Below, piece after piece: positions 17,402-24,709 of a stretch of 49,209 nucleotides of DNA. The notes below the pieces were generated by a model, which did not search any database, was not told the DNA's origin, and was given only the letters and a program-made list of their open reading frames with translations. The stretch lies in the NCBI GenBank assembly GCA_937905825.1, contig CALCXM010000160.1, positions 1 through 49,209 of the forward strand, given 5' to 3'. A program made the position numbers and the translations under genes. The DNA comes from an uncultured bacterium. GTDB taxonomy: Bacteria; Planctomycetota; UBA1135; GCA-002686595. How positions within the stretch are numbered: position 1 is the stretch's first letter; each line of letters begins with the position of its first letter.

Positions 17402-19099
17402 TCAGTCGGTGAACTCGATGTTGTCGAGGAACAGCTCTCCGAGCGTGCTTCCCGTCACATTCATGGAGAGCTTCACGCTGCTGATGTTGCGGCGATCCAC
17501 CCCCAAGAAGCGGCAGTTCGGAATACGAATCGTCTTCATCGGTGAAGCGGTCACCATGATGAACTGACCATACTTCAGGACCTGGACAGGCTTCGGGTAG
17601 GGCAGCTTGGCAAACTCAGAGACACGTACCCGGTTGGACTCGAAGCCGTGGGAGTCGACCAGCTGGACGTAGAAGTCCTTGTCCTGACCCGGAGTGTTGT
17701 AGGCGGAACCGTACACTTGACCAGCGCGCAGGCTCAGGAAATCAAAGCGCGTGATGTCCCGGGAACGCCCGCCAAATTGGGTTGCGCTGTCGGGGATGTC
17801 GAAGCGCACGTAAGGGACCAATCCCGGGGGCGCCCAGCTCACCGTGGCGCTGCGCGTGTCGTGTGGGCTTGTGGGCTCGTAGTCCCAGGTGCTGCCATCC
17901 TTTTCGATCGTGACCGTGTTCTCTCTCCAGTTCAGTCCGCCGATCGAGTTGAACAGGAAGCCCGGTTGCTCAAAGTTGTCGACCACGCGACGGTCATAGC
18001 CCTTCTGGTGGGAAGTGTGCACGACCACGTTCTCGCGAATCGCTTCCGGCAGCTTCATGTTGCCGTTGAAGTAGTTCTGGTAGATCTCCATCCCGCGCAG
18101 TTTCCAGCGCATGAAGGCGTTCATGTAGCCCTTGGCCAAGTCCGTGTGGGTATAGCAAGAGAGTTGACCGAGCGGCGGATTCCCGCTGCAAGTGGAGAGC
18201 CAAGAGTTGTGGTTCGCCCCCTCGATGTAGAGCAGAGTCTTGTCGACGACTTCGTCCTCCAAGGGGAAGGGCTCCGTGGATCCTTCACTCCCCGCGCGGT
18301 CGTAGAGGGCGAAGCCACTGCTGCGGGCACTCACCAGAGGAGTGCCGCACTCCGGCAGCCCGCCGGTCACGCAGTATCCGGTAACGTCTTCATCGTGCGT
18401 GCCGTAGATGACCAATAGCGCGTGGCTGCTGGATCCGGCGAGGTTTTCCGGGATTCCACCGCCCTCTTGATTGTCGGTGGGGGCGAGGGAGATGATCGCG
18501 TTGACGTCGTAACCCCAACCTTGACTCTGATTCAGACGTGCCACGGTGAGCACCGCTTCTCCGCCGCGGCTGTGACCGATCAATCCCACGTTGGTCGAGT
18601 CCACCCAGTCCTTGTAACCCCAGCTATCGCGCAGGAAGTCCAAGTACGTCTTGGCCTTGCTCGCGCGCTGCACATTCGTCCCACTGTTCGCGATGCTGGC
18701 AACGATGAAACCGTTGGCCGACAGGTGGTGCGCAATGGAATCGTAGTCCGTGTACGCCTGCCCGTCCCCATGCATGATCAGGATCAGCGGCAGGCGCAAT
18801 TCGCTCGAGGGCGCCCCACCCGATTGGCAGTCACTGGGCCAGAAGACCCGACCATTCACGCCATTCCAGTTGAAGTTGCCCCAATGACTGCAGCTCCAGT
18901 CGAAGTCGACACTGGGGTCCTTGGGGGGCATGGGCAAGGCGGGCATGCAGCCTTGGTCGCGCGCCGGAGCTTGTGCGCTGGTGCTGACGCCAACTCCCGC
19001 GCCGGTTCCGCCCTGGGCGGACGCCTGGGGGAGCAGAAGGGTTGCCCCCGTAGCGCTCGCGAGAAGGGTGCGCAGTAGAGTGTTCTTGAGTCGTTGCAT
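17402..19099 (-). CDS. Secreted alpha/beta hydrolase (dienelactone hydrolase/polyester-hydrolase-like)
   Basis: A 565-residue exported enzyme. A signal peptide occupies residues 1-28 (LLASATGATLLLPQASAQ). The hydrolase core shows the oxyanion-hole segment LPLILIMHGDGQAYTDYDSIAHHLSANGFIVASI, the nucleophile elbow GHSRGG, an acidic region IYGTHDEDV and a likely catalytic His in GANHNSWL. This order is that of chlorophyllase/PET-hydrolase-type and dienelactone-hydrolase-type enzymes. The last 170 residues look like a beta-sandwich accessory domain (SSVKLSMNVTGSTLGELFLDNIEF), which could bind polymer or carbohydrate. The substrate is unknown; an ester-bearing polymer would fit. Confidence 0.82.
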   Translation of the reverse strand: MQRLKNTLLRTLLASATGATLLLPQASAQGGTGAGVGVSTSAQAPARDQGCMPALPMPPKDPSVDFDWSCSHWGNFNWNGVNGRVFWPSDCQSGGAPSSELRLPLILIMHGDGQAYTDYDSIAHHLSANGFIVASIANSGTNVQRASKAKTYLDFLRDSWGYKDWVDSTNVGLIGHSRGGEAVLTVARLNQSQGWGYDVNAIISLAPTDNQEGGGIPENLAGSSSHALLVIYGTHDEDVTGYCVTGGLPECGTPLVSARSSGFALYDRAGSEGSTEPFPLEDEVVDKTLLYIEGANHNSWLSTCSGNPPLGQLSCYTHTDLAKGYMNAFMRWKLRGMEIYQNYFNGNMKLPEAIRENVVVHTSHQKGYDRRVVDNFEQPGFLFNSIGGLNWRENTVTIEKDGSTWDYEPTSPHDTRSATVSWAPPGLVPYVRFDIPDSATQFGGRSRDITRFDFLSLRAGQVYGSAYNTPGQDKDFYVQLVDSHGFESNRVRVSEFAKLPYPKPVQVLKYGQFIMVTASPMKTIRIPNCRFLGVDRRNISSVKLSMNVTGSTLGELFLDNIEFTD

Positions 19100-19522
19100 C
19101 GGAAGGATTCGTTTGGGTCGTCAGACTCCCCCGTGGGAAGCCTCGTCCTGTGTGTCCGCTGGGCGGTTGATCGGGGGACGCGATGTTGCGCCTGCCCTTC
19201 ATTTGCCTAGGTGCAGAGCGCGCCGACGAATGGTTAGGTTTCTACGAAAACTTTCGGGGGCCTGGGGAGCGGGCGGGCTTTCGCGCGAACAACCGCGTGG
19301 TGCGGATCTAGTTCTAGAGTTTCTCGCGGCGCGGGTTGAGGCTTCAGCCTGGCTTCGGCCCCCTTGAAGAGGGGTTTTGCTGAGTTCCACGAGAGGATTC
19401 AATTTCTAATGCAGAATGTCTGAGTCCGTTTCTGGCGCAGTTCCCCTCAGGGGATGAACGGGCCGCTCGGCCACAGAATGCGCCCCAGGCTCCTACCGTC
19501 CAGGCTTCCACCCCCTCTCGTC
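19100..19522. other. Intergenic region with tandem hairpins
   Basis: This 423-base gap lies between divergent genes and contains no convincing ORF. It must hold promoters for both sides. The notable structure in it is a run of three small hairpins ending in TTTT at 19340-19378, listed separately. Confidence 0.5.
19340..19378 (+). terminator. Three tandem hairpins ending in TTTT, no gene upstream
   Basis: Three short stem-loops follow one another: GGC-TTCA-GCC, GGC-TTCG-GCC (a stable UUCG tetraloop) and CCCC-TTGAAGA-GGGG followed by TTTT. This looks like an intrinsic terminator, yet no coding gene on the plus strand ends before it. It could end a small RNA or attenuate transcription in the leader of the 19523 gene. 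Confidence 0.35.
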
Positions 19523-20035
19523 ATGAAGATCAAATTGCTCTGCGCCCTGCTGCTGCTCGCTCCTGTCGGATTCGCTGTTGTCCTCGGAGGCATTCACGTG
19601 GAGCCCGATGAGAACAACGTGACGCAAGACCGCTTGGAAGGTGTTTGGGTGGTCGACAAGGAACTGCGCGAGCGCATGGGCGTGAAGGTTGAGGATTACG
19701 AAATCGAGTTCATCGTGGACTCTTCGTTTTTGAAGGAGCTCCCCTCCAAATACGATCCGTTCTTTGCGGGCAAACAGGTCTACGAAGCCGGGCGCATGGT
19801 TCGCCGCAGGCAAGGACGTCCTAGTAGTCACCCGTACCTGCTGACCACACTCTCGGGCAATCCACATCTGGTCTGGTTTCGTGAACGGGATGGGGATCCC
19901 CTCGGCGACGCGGAGTCTTGCAATCTAATTGTGGCCCCCGCGAAGGAGCGCGCTGACGATCTGCTCTTCATCGGCGGGGATTTTGACAATGGGCCGTTCA
20001 AAGCCTTCCACCGCAAGCCTGCGAAGTCGGAGTAG
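19523..20035 (+). CDS. Small secreted protein preceding sigma fusion
   Basis: A 170-residue exported protein from the ATG at 19523 (MKIKLLCALLLLAPVGFAVVLGG). The mature part (DRLEGVWVVDKELRERMGVKVEDYEIEFIVDSS ... RERDGDPLGDAESCNLIVAPAKERADDLLFIGGDFDNGPFKAFHRK) is predicted beta-rich. It starts with an L-x-G-x-W motif, as lipocalin-like planctomycete proteins do. It ends two bases before the ATG of the sigma/beta-sandwich fusion, so the two are co-transcribed and probably co-translated. A role as a ligand or accessory subunit of that membrane sigma factor is possible but unproven. An upstream ATG at 19454 would destroy the signal peptide. Confidence 0.75.
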   Translation: MKIKLLCALLLLAPVGFAVVLGGIHVEPDENNVTQDRLEGVWVVDKELRERMGVKVEDYEIEFIVDSSFLKELPSKYDPFFAGKQVYEAGRMVRRRQGRPSSHPYLLTTLSGNPHLVWFRERDGDPLGDAESCNLIVAPAKERADDLLFIGGDFDNGPFKAFHRKPAKSE

Positions 20036-20037
20036 TC

Positions 20038-22146
20038 ATGCAGCCGCTCGATTCACAGGCAGGCCTGGAAGGCTTGATGGAGCACTCGGACTGGGCGCGC
20101 CGGCTTGCGACGCAACTGGTCGGTGACGCTCAGCGCGCAGACGACTTGGTCCAAGAGGCTTGGCTAGCGGCGATCAAGAACCCACCCAGCCATGCAGAAA
20201 ACCTGCGGGGATGGTTCGGCAGCGTGGTGCGCCGCCTGGCCGCCAACGAATGGCGCGGGGACCGTCGCCGCAGCGAACGGGAAGTGCGCGCCGCGCGCTC
20301 GGAAGCCTTGCCGCCCACGGACCAACTCGTGCACGAAGCCCAGCTCTCCAAGGAACTGGTGGAAGCGGTGGTCGCCATGCCCGAGCCCTTCAAGACGGTG
20401 CTCCTGATGCGCTACTTCCGCGATCAAAAGCCGGCGCAAATCGCCCGGGAACTGGGCCGCCCCCTGGCCACGGTGAAGACACAGATTCAGCGGGGTCTAG
20501 AGAAACTGCGCGAGGAACTGGACGGTCGCTACGGTGATCGCCGCAGTTGGTGCGTGGCCCTGCTACCTCTGGTCCACAAAACCGGTGACGCCGGAACCGT
20601 TGGGATTGCCCTCGGTGTCTCGGTTGCGGCGGCTAGCGCGCTCGCGATTGGATGGTGGAGCCTTGTGGGTTGGGAAAGCGCGCGCAGTATGGCGCCGATT
20701 ACCGCACTGACTTCAGAGTCACAAGCGCTGGGTCCCGCGGGCAGCGCCGACCCGCGAAGTCCGATTGCGTCGATCGCCACAGAGGGACAAAGGACCGAGG
20801 AGCTTGAACGCGCCGTGCCTGTCGCAGACGAAACTCTACAACAGGCGGTCGCCATCGTTCCCCCGCGCGTCGTTCCGCTAGAGGGCATCGTGCTCGACTT
20901 GGAAATGCGTCCCGTGGCGGGAATGCCCCTGCGTTGGATCGATCCAGGGGCCTTGCGCTGGAAGGACTCGGGCCGCGATGTGATCACGGGCAAGCAAGCT
21001 TGGGTTCCTGTCACGGCCAAGCAACGGGAGCAGTTCCGTTCCGACCCAAGCTCCTTGCGTGTGTTTGCAGAAGAGAACTTCGCGCGACCGGAACTGGCGA
21101 TCGCCTTGCTGCTTGGGGAAGCGCCAGCGGTCCACGAGACACGCACGGACGGCGATGGGCGCTTTCACATGGAACTACCGGATCACTCCTACGAGATCGA
21201 GACGACGGACTTGGACTACGGCGTGCTCGGCCGCACGAGGACGTTGACCAACAATGGCGCGGAACAGCTGACTTGGATCGTGGCTCCCCGCCGTTCCTTG
21301 GAAGGTGTGGTGGTCGACTTTCGCGGCAAGCCGGTGGAAGGAGCGACCGTGGAGATCTCCGGAGTCTTTCCCAAAGCGCTGCAAGGGAAGCTCGCCATGG
21401 GCAACGGATTCTCTGCAGGCCAGGAGACGTTGGTGACGGATGAGGAGGGGCGCTTCCGGCTTGAGCGCGCGGCCGTTGGAGGGGAGCTGGAGCTGCAAGC
21501 GCTGCTCGGGGACTCCAGCAGTAGCTACCTCAAGTTGCAGTTGCCTACTGACCTCGACGCGGAAGTGGAGCCGATCAGCTTGCGCTTGAACCCCACCGTC
21601 AAGGAGGCTCCGCGCATCGTGCTCGAGGGACGAGTGGTGTTGGACGATGGTTCGCCTGCGCCGCGAGCGACGGTTCGGTTCGCTTGGGAAAGCACCACCA
21701 CCGACGCCGATGGTCGCTACCGCTTGCCCGCTCTCCGACTCGAGGGAGATCTTTTCGCAGCTCGCTCGGGGAGCGGGATCGCGGTCTTGCCGGCACCCGC
21801 TGAGCATCAAGCCGGCCGCGGCGAAACCTTGAAGTTGGCGGACCTGGTGCTGCCACGGAATTCCCTGGCGATCGAGGGCTGCGTGCAGGACTCCACGGGA
21901 AAAGCGCTGCCAGGAATCCGGGTTGAGTTCAGCGGGGGAGTCCCCGGAGGAGAGGATCACCGATCCTTGGAAGACGTGGCTGCAGGTCGCTACTTGAAAC
22001 CAGTGTTGACGGACGAACGCGGGTGCTTCCGCTTGGAGGGGCTTCGAGATCACGAGTACCCGTTGAGCCTGTGGACGGACACCGCGCACAAGGATGTGGG
22101 GACGGTTCACGCTGGCACGAAAGGAGTCGCGTTGGTCTTCCCTTGA
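20038..22146 (+). CDS. ECF sigma factor fused through a membrane helix to beta-sandwich domains (paralogue A)
   Basis: A 702-residue fusion. Residues 12-80 are sigma region 2 (DWARRLATQLVGDAQRADDLVQEAWLAAI). Residues 100-162 are region 4 (FKTVLLMRYFRDQKPAQIARELGRPLATVKTQIQRGLEKLREEL). A hydrophobic helix at about 186-210 follows a short R-Y-G ... S-W juxtamembrane stretch. Residues 280-702 form four or five CarboxypepD_reg-like Greek-key domains (ARIVLEGRVVLDDGSPAPRATVRF type). The sigma part should be cytoplasmic and the beta-sandwich part outside. No anti-sigma gene is nearby; the coupled gene upstream encodes a small secreted protein. Two larger paralogues lie at 37.8 and 45.9 kb. Release by proteolysis is one possible activation mode. 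Confidence 0.87.
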   Translation: MQPLDSQAGLEGLMEHSDWARRLATQLVGDAQRADDLVQEAWLAAIKNPPSHAENLRGWFGSVVRRLAANEWRGDRRRSEREVRAARSEALPPTDQLVHEAQLSKELVEAVVAMPEPFKTVLLMRYFRDQKPAQIARELGRPLATVKTQIQRGLEKLREELDGRYGDRRSWCVALLPLVHKTGDAGTVGIALGVSVAAASALAIGWWSLVGWESARSMAPITALTSESQALGPAGSADPRSPIASIATEGQRTEELERAVPVADETLQQAVAIVPPRVVPLEGIVLDLEMRPVAGMPLRWIDPGALRWKDSGRDVITGKQAWVPVTAKQREQFRSDPSSLRVFAEENFARPELAIALLLGEAPAVHETRTDGDGRFHMELPDHSYEIETTDLDYGVLGRTRTLTNNGAEQLTWIVAPRRSLEGVVVDFRGKPVEGATVEISGVFPKALQGKLAMGNGFSAGQETLVTDEEGRFRLERAAVGGELELQALLGDSSSSYLKLQLPTDLDAEVEPISLRLNPTVKEAPRIVLEGRVVLDDGSPAPRATVRFAWESTTTDADGRYRLPALRLEGDLFAARSGSGIAVLPAPAEHQAGRGETLKLADLVLPRNSLAIEGCVQDSTGKALPGIRVEFSGGVPGGEDHRSLEDVAAGRYLKPVLTDERGCFRLEGLRDHEYPLSLWTDTAHKDVGTVHAGTKGVALVFP

Positions 22147-22243
22147 AGGCTTTGCTTGTTCGTGGTGCAAGCGCTTGGGATCCAGGCTCTTTCGCAGCGG
22201 GCTGCTAAGGGACAGAATGGGCTAGACCCTGCCCAGCTTCCCC

Positions 22244-22825
22244 ATGACGAACACCACCGGTCCCCCCGCCAAACCCGGCAGCCTGATTCACAAGAACGCG
22301 ACGACCTTGCGCGACCTCGCGATGGGTCTGCCTGAAGCTTGGGAAGATTTCCCTTGGGGTCACAGCGCCTTCAAAGTTCGCAAGAAGGTGTTCCTGTTCA
22401 TGTGCGCTGGAGAGGAGGGCCTGAACATCAGCTTGAAGCTGACGGACTCGCACTTCGAGGCCATGCTCTTGCCCTTCGTCGAACCCACGGGCTACGGCCT
22501 GGGGAAGAGCGGTTGGGTGAGCGCGTCCTTTGGGACGAAGGACAAGCCGCCCATGGGGATCCTTGCCCAGTGGATCGAGGAGAGCTATCGGGCCGTCGCG
22601 CTGAAATCCCTGGTCAAGTTGCTGGATCAAGCGAACGTCGCAGGGCCCGGGAAGTCTGCGCCTAAGAGCACGGCGAAGAGGTCGGCGAAGAAGGCCTCCG
22701 CTAAAAAGGCTGCCCGAAAGAAGGTCAGCACAACGAAGCTCGCGGCACCGAAGACCACCGCGAAGCAGGCGAGCAAGAAGTCGGCCAAGGCGGCGAGCAA
22801 GAAGAAGGCCTCCCGCTCGCGCTAG
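22244..22825 (+). CDS. MmcQ/YjbR-family protein with histone-H1-like tail
   Basis: A 193-residue protein. Residues 15-128 fit the MmcQ/YjbR (CyaY-like fold) family: [25 protein letters not shown] ... SLKLT ... [13 protein letters not shown] ... [16 protein letters not shown]. The last 60 residues are almost entirely Lys, Ala, Ser and Thr ([18 protein letters not shown]), like the tails of bacterial histone H1-like proteins. Such tails bind DNA without sequence specificity. The fusion suggests a nucleoid- or nucleic-acid-associated role. The function of the globular part is unknown in this family. Confidence 0.85.
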   Translation: MTNTTGPPAKPGSLIHKNATTLRDLAMGLPEAWEDFPWGHSAFKVRKKVFLFMCAGEEGLNISLKLTDSHFEAMLLPFVEPTGYGLGKSGWVSASFGTKDKPPMGILAQWIEESYRAVALKSLVKLLDQANVAGPGKSAPKSTAKRSAKKASAKKAARKKVSTTKLAAPKTTAKQASKKSAKAASKKKASRSR

Positions 22826-22866
22826 CCAGCGTAGAGGCCGAGCTTGCGCTCCAACACGAATGGAGA

Positions 22867-22885
22867 CCACGTCGACTCGACGTGG
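22867..22885. terminator. Perfect GC hairpin between convergent genes
   Basis: An 8-bp perfect stem (CCACGTCG/CGACGTGG) with a 3-nt loop lies between the convergent MmcQ/YjbR gene and the unknown secreted-protein gene. No T-tract is present on either side. It may terminate or stabilise both transcripts. Confidence 0.5.
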
Positions 22886-22897
22886 CTCACGGGCTGC

Positions 22898-24418
22898 CTA
22901 CTTCCCCGTGCCCAGCCAGGTGAGGTAGCGCCATTCCAAGTTGTCGACGTCGCCGCTCGCGGAGCTAATCGGAATGCCATAGACCTCCTGGAAGACCTCG
23001 TCGGTCTTGGAGCTGTCTCCTCCCGAGCGCGCCAGGCTTGCCATCAGTTGGTTGAACTTCGCCCGGCTCTCGGCAGGGTCCTTGCCGAACCCGGTTTGGA
23101 TCCAGTGGAAGAAGCCACACTTGTAGGAGCGGAAGAATTGACGGTAGTCCTTGATCACCGCTTGATCGGGATACTGCTTGAGGTCGGCCGCCGCGCCAAA
23201 GAAAGGGGCGCTTACGGTTTGCTTGGCTCCACCCTCGGCCGCTTCGAGCAGGAAGTGAGCGTACTTGTCCTTAGCGAGCGGGTTCTCGCGGTCCTTCTTG
23301 GCTTTCTTCGCTCCATCCTTTTGGCCCTTGCGCAGGGCCTTGGCGAAGCGATCCGCCCCCAGCAGTTCACGCCAATGATTGGCCTGAATGCCAGCGAGCG
23401 GCGCCGCGCTCATAGGAGGCAAGATGCCACCGTTCGGGTTTCCACCTGGGACAAAGCGCGAGTAGGGCTGAGTCTTCGCACCGGTTTGTGAGATGCCGCC
23501 CTCACCGTCGACCGTGTTGACCTGACCGCAGATCTCGATGGCCACGTTCATGGCCATGGCCTTTTCAAAGTGCGCCTTCTGATCTCCCGTGAAGCAAAAG
23601 CGCATCAAGGCCAAGGCGGCGTGCTCCGTGAAATGCTCGATCAATCCCGTCTTGTCGAACTTCTTCATGCTGAGGCCGCGGCTGAAGGTGATGTCCAGAT
23701 CCTCCCACGGGGCGTACTCCAGAGCGATGAACGGAATCGAATCCACCCAAAGCTCCGTCCATTGGTCGATGCCGTCGATCCAATAGGACTCCTGCCAGGC
23801 GGGTTTCATGACGCCGCAATAGCCGACGAACTCCATGAAGTTGCGACGCGTCGGGCAGCAGCCGATGCGCAGGGAGCCGGGACGATTGGGTCCAAGTCCG
23901 AGCTTCTCCACATCGTGCATCAAGGCGGCGAGTCGCTCATTGGCGGTCTTGACCGCTTCGCTGGAGCCGACAACCGCGTGGAAATCCCCCAGGTGCTTGG
24001 GGCCGTTGCGCTTGATGTCCGCGAGATTCCAACCATCGACCCAGTCCTTCAGCACGTTGATATCGGCCAGGGCACCGTCAACGGTCGTCGTGTCCTTGGC
24101 GAGCCACGCGATCCAGACGCGCTGCACGTCGAGCAGCCCGATGGTGAGCTCTTGAATCTCCTTCGCGCGCTTCTTGTCCGCGAGGAATTGAGTTGGATAG
24201 ACGAACTCAAACACTCCCGCGGGGATTTGCAGGTAGTTCCTAAGCAGGACTTCTTCCAGGTCACAGCTCGCCCCCTTGGCGCAGTGTTCCTCCTTGAAGG
24301 AGGCGGCCAGGTCCTCGAAGGGGATCAGCTTCTCCCCAGAGTTGGAGAGGGCGGGTGCGCCGAAGAACGAGAGGCAAAGGAGGGTCGCGAACAGGCGGCT
24401 GAGTGCTTTCACGAGCAT
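22898..24418 (-). CDS. Secreted protein of unknown function
   Basis: A 506-residue protein with a signal peptide (LFATLLCLSFFGAPALS, residues 9-25). The mature protein is mostly helical with scattered Cys and Trp (SLRIGCCPTRRNFMEFVGYCGVMKPAWQESYWIDGIDQW) and a Lys-rich low-complexity stretch near residue 370 (RKGQKDGAKKAKKDRENP). I see no catalytic motif. Start and signal peptide are clear. The 291 bases upstream contain no gene and should carry its promoter. Confidence 0.72.
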   Translation of the reverse strand: MLVKALSRLFATLLCLSFFGAPALSNSGEKLIPFEDLAASFKEEHCAKGASCDLEEVLLRNYLQIPAGVFEFVYPTQFLADKKRAKEIQELTIGLLDVQRVWIAWLAKDTTTVDGALADINVLKDWVDGWNLADIKRNGPKHLGDFHAVVGSSEAVKTANERLAALMHDVEKLGLGPNRPGSLRIGCCPTRRNFMEFVGYCGVMKPAWQESYWIDGIDQWTELWVDSIPFIALEYAPWEDLDITFSRGLSMKKFDKTGLIEHFTEHAALALMRFCFTGDQKAHFEKAMAMNVAIEICGQVNTVDGEGGISQTGAKTQPYSRFVPGGNPNGGILPPMSAAPLAGIQANHWRELLGADRFAKALRKGQKDGAKKAKKDRENPLAKDKYAHFLLEAAEGGAKQTVSAPFFGAAADLKQYPDQAVIKDYRQFFRSYKCGFFHWIQTGFGKDPAESRAKFNQLMASLARSGGDSSKTDEVFQEVYGIPISSASGDVDNLEWRYLTWLGTGK

Positions 24419-24709
24419 ATGGACTTACGTGGGGGACCCGCGGCGAAGGGTCCCGGTGGGACTGCGGAGTTTGCGAGGGGGGAGTCGGCCAGCTCCCGGG
24501 TTGCGAATTCTCGCCTGCTGGAACGGAACTAACCACCCGAGGGGCCGCAGTCGCCGGACTTTCTCACAAAACTTGTGCTCCCTACTCAGACGCGAGCTGC
24601 CTTGGGCCGCGGAGTTCAGTGCCAGGAACAGAAGAAGGGCCAGATCCAGCAAAGCTGAGTCCGGCCCCCGTGGAGTTTCCCGAGTCGCCCCCTGGCGGGA
24701 GCGCCAAGA

